Shown here: positions 34,904-45,098 of the stretch, one piece after another
How the letters are laid out: every line of letters starts with the position of its first letter
Numbering within the stretch: position 1 is the first letter of the stretch
Origin: Dendrophyllia cribrosa
Lineage: Eukaryota; Cnidaria; Anthozoa; Scleractinia; Dendrophylliidae
Length of the DNA: 64,000 nucleotides
Direction: 5' to 3'
Assembly (NCBI GenBank): GCA_024195265.1
Contig: JAJLRJ010000013.1
Coordinates: 2,469,001-2,533,000 of the forward strand
Notes under the pieces: generated by a model
The model's input: only the letters and a program-made list of their open reading frames with translations
Told to the model about the DNA's origin: nothing
Databases searched by the model: none
Position numbers and translations under genes: made by a program

Positions 34904-35000
34904 CCCGGGGGGAGAGGTACTCCCCTATATAAATTACATACTAGGTATGTGCCGCTCTAAAGAGTTTGGCTATTTAGCCGTTATGGTCTGAGAATGGGTA
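34904..35000. mobile_element. Poly-G element, left end only
   Basis: CCCGGGGGGAGAGGTACTCC followed by GGTATGTGCCGC matches the left terminus of the 16793-17122 type. No matching right end was found downstream, so this is a truncated copy. It starts only 27 bp after the preceding element. Confidence 0.6.
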
Positions 35001-35954
35001 TTTTGACTTGAAAAATGGGTCGAGGCTTCAAGAAGCGAACCGCGTACTTCCCCTTCCAAAAAAATTGAGGAGAACCCCAACCCCTTTCCCCCTCCTCCCT
35101 TCCGAGCCCTTTTCGTGCTTCCAAAGTTCAAGAGACCCTCCGAAAAAAAGTGGACGATTCCAACGTGCAAGCATGTCCTCTATGAAGACAATAAAACATT
35201 TAACACAATAATGCAATTATAAACGAATAAAAGCGAACGACAGTTGAAAGGATATTTGGTTTCGTCTAATGGCTTTGTTGGGCGCATGACCTTGTTATTG
35301 CTCCGCCGGATTTGTCAATTAAGGGCTGCTAAACTGAAAGTAAAGGGACAAATACCGTTGTTAAGGGACTTTTTTGTGGAGCATGAAACTGAAAATATTG
35401 AACAAACAAATTGTCATTCCAAGAATTAGCCTGCATGGCAAGCGTACAAAAGGAGAGTGAAAGTATATTTGTTACACAGGTGAAAGCCAGGAATGTGCAT
35501 CAAAAAGCACTTTTTTATCCGCTGAAGGAGTGCCACGTCACTCAATATCACTCAGATGTCGTTATCTGCAATTATTAAGCATTCCCTTATAAACTTGTCG
35601 TTATTTTTAAATAAATGTTCTCACTCATAGTCGGCAACATAAACAGCGTCAGTGAACATCGTGGTATGTTGTTTAAAAACGATAATCCGGCTATAATCAA
35701 TAACCACACAGGAGAGTTCATCTCAGGAAAACCATGACTATTCAGGCTGACATTTAACCACCAGTTTAGATAGTGTGCAAAAACGGGCCTGCAGGCTTTC
35801 GCCCGCTTGAAAACGAACAGACGTTTTCAATTTTTCGCAAAAATTTCTCCCGTTTCCACTGTCATGAACTTTCTGCCTATCCGAGCTACGCTTTACACTG
35901 AGACCTCTAATCTAGCTGAAACCCACATAATTTTGTTGCAAAAAAAACCTTCTA

Positions 35955-36100
35955 CAGAGTGAAACCCCGGTATAACGAACGATATTCCTCAGCCCAGTTA
36001 TAGTAAAATGTATGGAAAAGAGCCCCAATGTGCCGAACCCCCGTTATATCAAACATATTTTCCCAGTCTCTTGGCACTTCGTTATATAGGAAGTCCACTG
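35955..36100. mobile_element. Short Tigger/pogo-like MITE, 146 bp
   Basis: CAGAGTGAAACCCCGGTATA at the left and TATATAGGAAGTCCACTG at the right are inverted ends flanked by TA (35953-35954 and 36101-36102). Internal GTTATATCAAAC and CTTGGCACTTCGTTATA match the elements at 21762-23267 and 63127-63587, in opposite orientation. Confidence 0.75.
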
Positions 36101-36365
36101 TATGGGTAAACTTTTTTGACCTCGCCACAAATTGCCAAGAGGCGGTGAAATATATCGGCGAGTTGCTGAATACAAAATGCAATACAGTATTAGGACATAG
36201 GCACAGTTTTACATACACTACAGGATCACTTATGGTTCTCTTATTTTGAATAGAGGCCACGATAGACTTTCTTGCAGCTTTTTGAGGTTCAAACTAGTTA
36301 AAAATAATTTAGACTTGGAAACTTGCTGAAGTCAACACTTTCGCATGGCATCAATCAGCTCTAGA

Positions 36366-37039
36366 GCTGTTTTGAAAGTATCAAAGCAGCATTTTTATAT
36401 TACTATGCTATAAGTCATGTCACTATGCTATAAGTATAAGGCATATCAAAGACTTACCGTTTCCGGGCTGAATTTTCCTGAACCAAGCCTCGGTAGTTTG
36501 TTTCTTCAACGAATGATTCGAAAGTATAGTTGTTTACCGTATTTTATTGAGTGGTTTGAGTGGTCGTAAACGGGGTAATCCCCGCGTGTACGGAAGACGA
36601 CTTGAATTACCTCAAAATATTGAAGCGCTGCCAGAAAAAATGAACGATTGCCAGAAATATTAAGGCATGTCTGATCTTGGCAACCTGACGTGTGTGCATG
36701 TGAAGAACACGTGTCGCCGTTTCAGACATCACAATTTATTTAAATCGCCATATATAACCACAGGCATGTGGCCAAGAAACCGCAACACTTAGTCAGTTTA
36801 GGTTTCGTTTCAGATTTGTGAATATAAATACGTTGCCTTGGTTGCTATTTGTTAGCCTCCTCACAAACAACTCTTTGAGCGCGAATAATGAGAACGAGTA
36901 AATGACCAAGTGAGAGACTGGTGAAGAGGACAAAACTCTGACTAAGTAGAGTGGGGGACGGGAAGAGAGAAAATAACCGCTTTTTGCACGCCATTCTTCG
37001 ACATTTTTTTATCAAGGCTTTCTACAAATTATGCAAATT
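36366..37039. repeat. Segmental duplication, copy 1a (partner 39530-40135)
   Basis: Shares TTTGAAAGTATCAAAGCAGC, CCGGGCTGAATTTTCCTGAA or its variant, and TATCAAGGCTTTCTACAAATT with 39530-40135. Copy 1 continues at 38386, after the 1.35-kb transposon insertion, into sequence that is contiguous in copy 2. Confidence 0.8.
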
Positions 37040-38385
37040 TAGCCTGTGAACAGGCCTCCTTGTGGGGGTATGACGAAAGTAGATAGCGGCGAAAAGAAAA
37101 CTCGCGAGGAAAACTCGGCGAGCGAAGCGAGCCGCGGGAAAACTGGGGAGAGGGGAAGAGGCGGGGAGGCCTGTAGACAAACCATTGATGCCGCCGTTCC
37201 AGATCACCAACTGTGCACTAGATTCTAGTGCAAATGCTGATTGGTCAGATCACCGACTGTTGACACATTCTGTTGACATTCTGTTGACATGATATCCGCC
37301 GACATGCGATCAAAATTTGCATATCGCACTGCAAAATAGAAACATGTCTGATGTCTGACGGCCGGTTCTCAATCGATCAGTTTGAAAAAGCATTGGGCCA
37401 TTATCTGAGTCTCTGAGGGATTTCCCTCATATTACCGGTTTTAAAAGAAGAGCAGAAACGCTCCTGAAGTCTTTAGCGGAGAAAAAAAATGTATTTGGCA
37501 TTCTTCCGACTGGATTTGGAAAAAGTTCAATCTTTCAAATTCTCCCTCGTGTCCTGAAAGAGCTGTGGAAGTTGGAAAGAACGACCGTTATTGTTGTAAC
37601 GCCACTAGTTTCCATTATGAAGGATCAAGTCGAGGAGATGACACGTTTGGGACTCAAAGCATTTGCTATTGGTTTAGGGGAAGAAGAAGCTGAGAAAGAA
37701 CTATGCGCATGGTTATAAAACTAAAAGGGGTAGACAGACCTACACGCGCGACTCCTGTTGTGTGACCATTGTATTGTTTTAAGCCTTCACTGCATGTCTT
37801 TAAGCGACTCTCTGTAAAAATAGACAGGCTAAAAACTAGTATCACTCATCGCTAAAAAGTATTTAAAAAGCATAAAGCTTTTCCAGTAAGACTTAAGAGA
37901 GAAATGCGCTATTAGATCACAGTTAGGTTCTCTTCGATGATATTGATCTTTTTGATTTCGGCGGAATATCTCTGAAATTGTACAGAGCCGTTAGAATTAT
38001 ATTTCTTTATGCCGTTGTTTTGTGCTAGCTCTAATTTGCATACACTGTGGTTTCTCTGGCTCACTTTTGTTGCAAGATAAATACTAATCGGCTAAAGTTT
38101 GTTATCGCTTTGAAAGTGTAAGGATCGTTAATTTCTCATGCCGTGATTATTCGTTCCCGCGACTTGTCATTTTCACGTGCGCGACTATTTACATTCCAAT
38201 GCAACCAACCACTGATAATGATCTTGTTGACAGATAATCGACAGGTTAATTACAAAGGGGTGGAACGGCGGCTTCAATAATTTGTCGACAGGCTCTCGCC
38301 ATCCCGTTTTCTTTTACCCACCCCCTCCCCGTTCGTCGTTTTTTTTTTCGCCCTATATCCCAACAGAGAGCCTGTTCACAGGCTA
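37040..38385. mobile_element. TIR transposon with 9-bp TSD carrying RecQ-like fragment
   Basis: Ends are TAGCCTGTGAACAGGC and its exact inverse. Flanks are exact copies of ATGCAAATT (37031-37039 and 38386-38394). The duplicated locus near 40.1 kb holds the uninterrupted site, so insertion boundaries are certain to within a base. The terminus AGCCTGTGA is shared with the 65-bp element at 15418. Subterminal regions are G- and C-rich in inverted fashion. The only coding remnant is a decayed helicase-like segment. TSD length suggests a Mutator-like or related superfamily, but no transposase is visible. Confidence 0.85.
37351..37718 (+). pseudogene. Decayed RecQ-like DNA helicase N-terminal fragment
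   Basis: Conceptual translation from ATG at 37351 gives SDGRFSIDQFEKALGHYLSL, then one frame change near 37415-37420, then GFKRRAETLLKSL, the Walker A loop GILPTGFGKSSIF and VIVVTPLVSIMKDQVEEM, ending in a stop at 37716. The P-T-G-x-G-K-S loop followed by TPLxSLMxDQV is characteristic of RecQ-family superfamily 2 helicases (motifs I and Ia). The DEAH box and everything downstream are missing. Being inside a transposon, it is more likely part of a larger autonomous relative than a host gene. No function is expected. Confidence 0.75.
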
Positions 38386-38720
38386 ATGCAAATTAAGAAT
38401 TCTGTTTATGCAAATATGTTTAATAAACAATCAAGCAAGGCTGGCTGTACAACTGGAATTTCAGCGGTATATTCTGTCCAATATTTCGTCAGGCACGGCC
38501 TGACTTCTTCAGGGAATAAAGAAACCAGGCCGTGCCTGACGAAATATTGGGACAGAATATACAGAATCCCAGTGGTACAGTCAGCCTTGCTTGATTAGTT
38601 ATTTCCTATTTCTACAAAATTTGCTGACTAGATCCACCAGGATCCGACGCCTTTGCATTGTCCGTTAACCCTTGCAGATATTTCCAAAGTGTTTATCAGT
38701 AAACGTTTGCACGCTGTCAT
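38386..38720. repeat. Segmental duplication, copy 1b (partner 40125-40530)
   Basis: Continues the duplication after the transposon: AAGAATTCTGTTTATGC, TTGCTTGATTAGTTATTTCC and CTTGCAGATATTTCCAAAGTG recur at 40.1-40.5 kb. The last matching word, GCACGCTGTCATTG, is where the large poly-G element is inserted; the 40.5-kb copy has the empty site. Confidence 0.8.
38458..38600. mobile_element. Penelope-like end pair with hammerhead-like core
   Basis: On the minus strand CTGAAGA (38512-38506), a perfect stem with arms GTCAGG and CCTGAC, GAAA (38487-38484), and ATATT pairing with AATAT before A reproduce the order of a hammerhead core. A second, partial copy follows head-to-head on the plus strand (GTGCCTGACGAAATATTGG at about 38532), without the CTGAAGA half. 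Related copies are at 40.2 and 51.8 kb. Stem I pairing is poor, so catalysis is uncertain. Confidence 0.5.
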
Positions 38721-38724
38721 TGTG

Positions 38725-39167
<443 letters not shown>

Positions 39168-39332
39168 TCATTGTGTTTGTTGGATCACCGATGTGTCGGT
39201 CGATATATCGGTCGAGAGTCGTGGCTACGCAGTCATTCTTTCCCCACGCTTATTCTTTTTTCACGTTTAAAGAACGAGAAATATAAGCTTACATATTGTA
39301 TGATGTCTTGTATGTCTATTCCAGAGGACAGC

Positions 39333-39490
39333 GGCTACGCGACTAGGTGGCTAGGTGACTACGCAGCTGCGTGGCTAGGTGGCTACGCGTCTAGGTGGCT
39401 ACTGACGTGGCTTCGCGGCTACGTCGCTACGCGGCTACGTGGCTACGCAGCTACGGGGCTGAAGTATCTAAGTAGCCGTGTAGCCACTGT
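39333..39490. repeat. GGCTACGCG-type minisatellite
   Basis: About twenty imperfect copies of a 7-9 base unit (GGCTACGCG, GGCTAGGTG, GGCTACGTC and similar) in 150 bp. A plus-strand frame through it gives a Trp/Gly/Tyr/Ala-rich peptide, considered an artefact of the repeat. Confidence 0.75.
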
Positions 39491-39529
39491 TTCTAGAAGT
39501 GTTCTCGAGTGGCCGGGTATTTTGCAGTT

Positions 39530-40292
39530 AAGCCCTTTTGAAAGTATCAAAGCAGCATTTTTATATTGAGTCTATATTACTATGCTATAATGCATGTTGC
39601 TATGCTATAAGGCATATCAAAGACTTACTGTTTCCGGGCTGAATGTTCCTGAACCAAGCCTCGGTAATTTCTTCAACGAATGATTCGAGAGTAAGGTTGT
39701 TTACCGTATTTTATTGAGTGGTTTGAATGTTCGTAAGCGGGGTAATCCCGTCAAAGTAACCTGACGTGTGTGCATGTGATGAACACGTGTCGCCGTTTCA
39801 GACATCACAATTTATCGCCATATATAAATATATAACCACAGGCATGCGGCCAAGAAAAGAAAACCGAAAAGAAACTGAAAAGAAAAGAAACCGCAACATT
39901 TAAAATTTAGGTTTAGTAGGTTTCGTATTTGTGAATATAAATGCGTTGCCTTGGTTGCCTTAGTTTGAGCCTTGGTTTGAGCGCGAATAATGAGAACTAG
40001 TAAAGGGCTAAGTGAGAGGACAAAACACTGACTGAGTACGTAGAGTGAGGGACGGCAGGAGAGAAAAAACCCCTTTTCGCTCGCCTGTCTTCGACATTTT
40101 TTTTTTATCAAGGCTTTCTACAAATTATGCAAATTAAGAATTCTGTTTGTGCACTTCAAGCAAGGCTGACTGTACAACTGGAATTTCAACGGTATATTCT
40201 GTCCAATATTCAGGCGCGGCCTGACTTCTTTAGGGAATAAAGAAATTAGGCCGTGCCTGACGAAATATTGGATAGAGTATACATAATCTCAG

Positions 40293-40331
<39 letters not shown>

Positions 40332-40530
40332 GTAATAACTTTCAGTAAATAATATTTATAAAGCGCAAAATACATGTGAATATGAGTACAGTCAGCCTTG
40401 CTTGATTAGTTATTTCCTATTTATATAAAATTTGCTGACTAGATCCACCAGTATCCCACGTTTTTGCATTGTCCGTTGGCCCTTGCAGATATTTCCAAAG
40501 TGTTCATCAGCAAATGTTTGCACGCTGTCA
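39530..40530. repeat. Segmental duplication, copy 2 (partners 36366-37039 and 38386-38720)
   Basis: Uninterrupted version of the locus that in copy 1 is split by the transposon at 37040. It reads through ATTATGCAAATTAAGAATTC without insertion. It carries its own interruption, an ATA trinucleotide run at 40292-40337, and a small deletion within its hammerhead-like segment (40.2 kb). Confidence 0.8.
40292..40337. repeat. ATA trinucleotide microsatellite
   Basis: About 15 units of ATA/TAA with one G interruption, inside the duplicated segment and absent from its partner at 38.5 kb. Confidence 0.9.
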
Positions 40531-41396
40531 TTGCGTTGTTTTCACTACTTTAAAACATGGGCAATCTTACGTATAAATAACAAGTGCATTTGCTATGAAA
40601 TATAATACATAGTATAAGCTAACCTTACCTGCGCATGCATGGTTTGGTATTTTTTGTTTTCAATTTTTAAGGCTTGCTACAATCCACCGTAGGATTTTAC
40701 CACAATACCTTGCGGACCTAACAGCACATAAGGCACAAAGAAAGCCAAATTTTTACAATATTTGTTCCAGTGCTAAGGACAATGTGAAGACTAGGTTTGA
40801 AGATTTTATAACTTTTCTTTACATTTTTATGAGCGTTGTTAAGGTTTTTGTGCGCTAAGAATTATGGGTAAATGTACCAGTCGCCATCTTTTTTCCTACG
40901 GAGGATTGACTAGTATCAAACACGAGGAAGAGTGTTTCCTTGATCAGGATTTCCAAACCGCGGAAAAAACAAAACTCGCTAAAATGCCGTTTAGAAACCA
41001 TAAAGCCGCCAAGAAACAACAGATAGACATTATTTAATGAGGTATGAACACTTTAATGGTTGTTTATATATAATTTTGATATTTTATCAAACTCACGATA
41101 AAATCCCATACAAATCCTTATATTTTTGTCGTTGAGGATTCTTGTTGTGAGCCTGGGCTCCCTTTGGGCGCAGACGAGTTTTTTAACAGACTTTTTCAAC
41201 GAGGTGTTTGGATACCTGATGAAACACTGTTCCGAGTGTTTAATATTATAGCTTCTTAAACTGATCATTAAATGAAAGAAAACGAAGTAAAAAACATCTC
41301 CCAAATCTATGCTAAGTAAGGTCGGTTTTCCAAACCACATGTACGCTTATGATTTTCTTTGCTCAACCTAATGAGTTTGAGAAGTCCGTTTGTAAG

Positions 41397-41779
41397 CTAC
41401 GCAGGAAAATAAAGTGCCTCTTGCATTGTTATTAAAGCAGTCACAAGAATCCAGGATCCGCTTTGCGTAATCGGCGCCTCGCTTTGTGAATCACCGATGT
41501 GGATGAGGTTACATTTTCCGCCATTGAAACATTGTCTCTTGCAGTGTTGGGCAAAGCACTTCATATGACACTCCCCCCCTAAGCACATTTGATCACACCT
41601 CTCCACCCCCCTGGAACACTCCATGGTACAGTTTGCACAGACCTGGTTGCAATTGGACGATGAGCACGTGATGTGACCACATTTGGCTTTCCATACGCAT
41701 GACTGGGAACAGAACTTACTGGAACCACACTTCATGTTACACATACCGAAAAAGCACTTCTGGGAACAAGCGTTTCTGC
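41397..41779 (-). CDS. Cysteine-rich secreted/anchored protein, paralogue D, exon 2
   Basis: Second coding exon of the fourth family member, codons 72-198 with stop at 41397. The acceptor TTTTCATCAG lies immediately upstream on the minus strand and joins in phase 1 to the exon at 42549-42762. It encodes an extra cysteine block (RNACSQKCFFGMC, then NMKC, FCSQSC), then the family signature (ITCSSSNCNQVCANCTMEC), then RCDQMCLGGECHMKC and FAQHCKRQC. Unlike A-C there is no long helix plus basic tail: the C-terminus is GSWILVTALITMQEALYFPA. A short hydrophobic end after Ser/Gly could be a GPI-anchor signal or a remnant helix. Which one applies cannot be settled from sequence alone. Confidence 0.75.
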
Positions 41780-41829
41780 CTGATGAAAACAGGTAAAAAT
41801 GAGTATGTCATGGGGGATTATGCTGGTGC

Positions 41830-41977
41830 AATAGCCCTTTTGGCGGTTAACCTTTCTCATTTGCATTACAATAAAATTCAACATGATTGCGAGGCAATTT
41901 CGGGAAGAAACTACAAAATTACCCGAAATTGCCTCGCAACCATGCTGATTTTTATGTTAACCGCAAAAAGGGCTATT
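41830..41977. mobile_element. Fold-back element in paralogue D intron
   Basis: AATAGCCCTTTTGGCGGTTAA and TTAACCGCAAAAAGGGCTATT are inverted ends. The innermost arms GCGAGGCAATTTCGGG and CCGAAATTGCCTCGC surround an 18-bp loop. The size is 148 bp. No clear target duplication. Confidence 0.8.
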
Positions 41978-42061
41978 ACTCTTGCTCATTCATAAAATTC
42001 TCCATACCCGAAGATTGGAGCCCATGAGCTTCTGCTGAAAAAGAATATTTCAAATAAAATA

Positions 42062-42517
42062 CAGTTAACTCTCTACGATCTCTCTAAGACGGACACCGTC
42101 GGGACCAGCCCCAACTATCCGTCTTAGAGAGGTGTCCGGCTTATAGAGAGTCGAGGCAATGTGACACCAGTAATTCTGAGATAATTCTGAACCTATGCAC
42201 AATGAATACACGTGTGTTTTAAGTCTGTTTAAAGTCGTTAACTTAAGCAAAACCTACAAACTGGAACAAAAATAATATTAGAAAAGTGGACTCATTTGTT
42301 TATATTCAGCATCTACATTTCTGTTTTGAAATACATTTCACCAAGAAAAGCACTTCTCAAGTGTCCGTTGACGGTTTCAAAGTGCCCGTTGACCGTCGTA
42401 GAGAGGTGTCCGTCTTATCACGGAGAGTCAAGTTACAGTAAAATGACTGAGAAACGGCAGGGACCAACACCAGATGTCCCGTCTTTTTGAGGTGTCCATT
42501 AGAGAGAGAGTTAACTG
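42062..42517. mobile_element. Tigger/pogo-like MITE in paralogue D intron
   Basis: CAGTTAACTCTCTACGATC at the left and GAGAGAGAGTTAACTG at the right, flanked by TA (42060-42061 and 42518-42519). Repeated words AAGACGGACACCGTC, CTTAGAGAGGTGTCCG and GTGTCCGTCTTA are typical of this kind of non-autonomous Tc1/mariner-class element. It ends 31 bp from the exon 1 donor. Confidence 0.85.
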
Positions 42518-42548
42518 TATACGCATTGGAAGACCAATTTCAACTTAC

Positions 42549-42762
42549 CAGAACAATCCATTTTGGGGCAAGAAGAGAGAATATTACACTTTTGTGTGCA
42601 ACTGGTGAATGGAGTTGTCTCGGTCATTATGCAGGAACAATGGCTGATGTTACAAGTCTTTTGGCACAGGTGTTGGTTGACGGACCCGCCTTTGCACTGT
42701 TCGCTGGCCAATGACATCGCGGTCGCAAAAAGGACCACCGTGATGACTGTCTGCAGGAACAT
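42549..42762 (-). CDS. Cysteine-rich secreted/anchored protein, paralogue D, exon 1
   Basis: First coding exon (71 codons plus one base). Residues 1-19 form a signal peptide. The mature start EQCKGGSVNQHLCQKTC is followed by the conserved sequon block CNISHCSC, corresponding to CNSTSCDC, CNETSCKC and CNSTACNC in A-C. The exon ends at GATTGTTCTG before donor GTAAGT (42548-42543), in phase with exon 2. ATG at 42762 was chosen because an acceptor (TTGACTTACAG) lies seven bases upstream, as in the other paralogues. The joined protein is 198 residues with 28 ectodomain cysteines, ten more than paralogue A, from an inserted block at the exon junction. Confidence 0.75.
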
Positions 42763-42897
42763 TCTGGAACTGTAAGTCAATTTGTAAGTAATCATGTATT
42801 GGAGTTTTAACCTTTCCTTTCTAAGTGCACCAAATATATTGCCGTGAAACATGCAACACCAATTTCACAAATTGCTACTACATGTGATTGAGTATTC

Positions 42898-44125
42898 TTT
42901 ATTTGAATTGTCACAATATAGGATTTCATCTTTAGAATCAAACGTTATACAATGACCTTATGCAGTAGTGCTTTCCTGTGGTACAACATAATAGCGCCAC
43001 AGTAAAGTACTGCTCAGTAGCTTTCAATTGTTGGTTAGAATGGTCGCACTTTAGAATTTCACCCACAGACCCAAAAGAAAGAACCACCTTATACCGCATA
43101 ATAAACAGTACCACACGAAAGTACTGCTCAATAGCTTTCATTTGAATGGTCACACTTTAGGATTTCATCCACAGACTCAATAGTTAGAACCACCTTGTAC
43201 AGCATAATAAACAGTACCACACGAAAGTACTGCTCAGTAGCTTTTATCTGAATGGTCACACTTTAGAATTTCATTCACAGACTCAATAGTTAGAACCACC
43301 TTGTACAGCATAATAAACAGTACCACAGGAAAGTACTGCTCAATAGCTTTCATTTGAATGGTCACACTTTAGAATTTCATTCACAGACTCAATAGTTAGA
43401 ACCACCTTGTACAGCATAATAAACAGTACCACAGGAAAGTACTGCTCAGTAGCTTTCATTTGAATGGTCACACTTTGGGATTTCATCCACAGACTCAAAA
43501 GTTAGAACCATCTTCAGTTGACTTGTACAGCATATAAGCAGTACCACAGGAAAGTACTGCTCAAGACAATAGCTTTCATTTAAATAGTCACACTTTAGGA
43601 TTTTCATCCACGTACTCAAACGTTAGAACCACCTTATACAGCGTAAGAAACAGTACCACAGGAAAGTAATGCTCAGTAGCTTTCATTTGAATGGTCACAC
43701 TTTAGGATTTCATCCACAGACTCAAAAGTTAGAACCACCTTGTACAGTATAATAAACAGTGTCACGAGAAAGTACTGCTCAGTAGCTTTCATTTGAATGA
43801 TCACACATTAGGATTTCATCCACAGACTCAAAAGTTAGAACCACCTTGTACAGCATAATAAACAGTACCACAGGAAAGTACTGCTCAGTAGCTTTCATTT
43901 GAATGATCACACATTAGGATTTCATCCACAGACTCAAAAGTTAGAACCACCTTGTACAGTATAATAAACTGTGCCACGTGAAAGTACTGCTTAATAGCAT
44001 TGAATATTTGAATGGTCACACTTTAGGTTTTTATCCACAGACTCTAAGCGATAAGAACAATTATATAGATGCTGCATAATAAATAGCACCACTAAATAAT
44101 ACTGTTTATTGACCTTCATTTAAAT
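42898..44125. repeat. 106-bp satellite array 2 (about 11 units)
   Basis: GGTCACACTTTAG-type starts at 43148, 43254 and 43360 confirm the 106-bp period. Units are nearly identical in the middle and diverge at both edges, as expected for unequal exchange. It begins about 135 bp upstream of the acceptor of paralogue D, so it probably lies in or near that gene's 5'-UTR intron or promoter. Confidence 0.9.
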
Positions 44126-44551
44126 AGAAAGATGGCATGTGTTCATTGCTTTAAGCACATGAATTCATATAGCCACATGAGGTTACCGCTGTAAAAATTT
44201 TAAGTCATATTTTCGTCTTTGATAGAAATTAAGAAAAAACTAAAATATAATGCCATTTAGTCGCTGCAAACAAACCAAATTTATCGTTGTTTTCGGCGGA
44301 AACTCGTCTTATTAGGTTGATTGGTATAACACGCAGTTAACGATAACATATACGAAACGTGCATGAAAAGAAAGATGTTATGATAGTGCTAACAATTCAC
44401 GTCATGCGTCCCGGCGCATGACATTTACTTCTTAAACTTAAATTTGTCAGCAACGAATCATTTGAGTCATATTACTGAGTAAGTGTTGATAAAATACTTG
44501 AGTTACTACCTTTCTAAATAGTGAAGTTAAAATACCAATTTAAAATGATAC

Positions 44552-45098
44552 TTAAAGTGTATATGACAGTGATTTTTTTATTTTCTTGATCGAATCTACA
44601 TGATGTTCTGATAAGAAAATAAAAAAAATTTCGATATCGATTCTTCTTCTCTGCGTTGTAGCCGTCTAAAAACGTAAAATTTCACTTCCGGTGTGTTACA
44701 AAACCGCGCAGAAAAAGACTGGAAATAGTCCGCTGTGACGTCAATACAGGAATGCCGGTGTCGAGGTTTCTCAGTTCCTCACATTTTTTGATGCGCCCTG
44801 AGGAAGAAACATGATTCTATTAAGGTGTGTTGTCTATGGTTGTAGCAACACGCACCAAAAAATGGAGGAACTGAGAAATCGCGACACTGGCATTCTTGTA
44901 TTGACGTCACAGCGGACTATTTCCAGTCCTTCTTCTTGCGCGGTTTCGTAACACACCGGAAGTGAAATTTCACGTTTTTAGAAGGCCAAAACGCGGAGAA
45001 GGAAAATCGATATCGAAAATTATTTTTCCATTTTCTTATCAGAACATCATGTAGATTCGATCAAGCAAATAAAAAAATCACTGTCATATACACTTTAA
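44552..45098. mobile_element. Long fold-back element (copy 2)
   Basis: Better preserved relative of 5415-5956. Ends TTAAAGTGTATATGACAGTG and CACTGTCATATACACTTTAA are inverted; arms of about 200 bp pair nearly throughout. The central TTGTCTATGGTTGTAGCAAC is shared with copy 1. No coding capacity. Confidence 0.85.

Larger units (their letters stand above)
41780..42548 (-). other. Intron of paralogue D, filled by two transposable elements
   Basis: A 769-bp phase-1 intron with donor GTAAGT and acceptor CAG. Paralogues A-C have no intron in their coding region. It contains the fold-back element at 41830-41977 and the complete Tigger-like MITE at 42062-42517, which together make up most of its length and explain its size. 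Confidence 0.75.
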
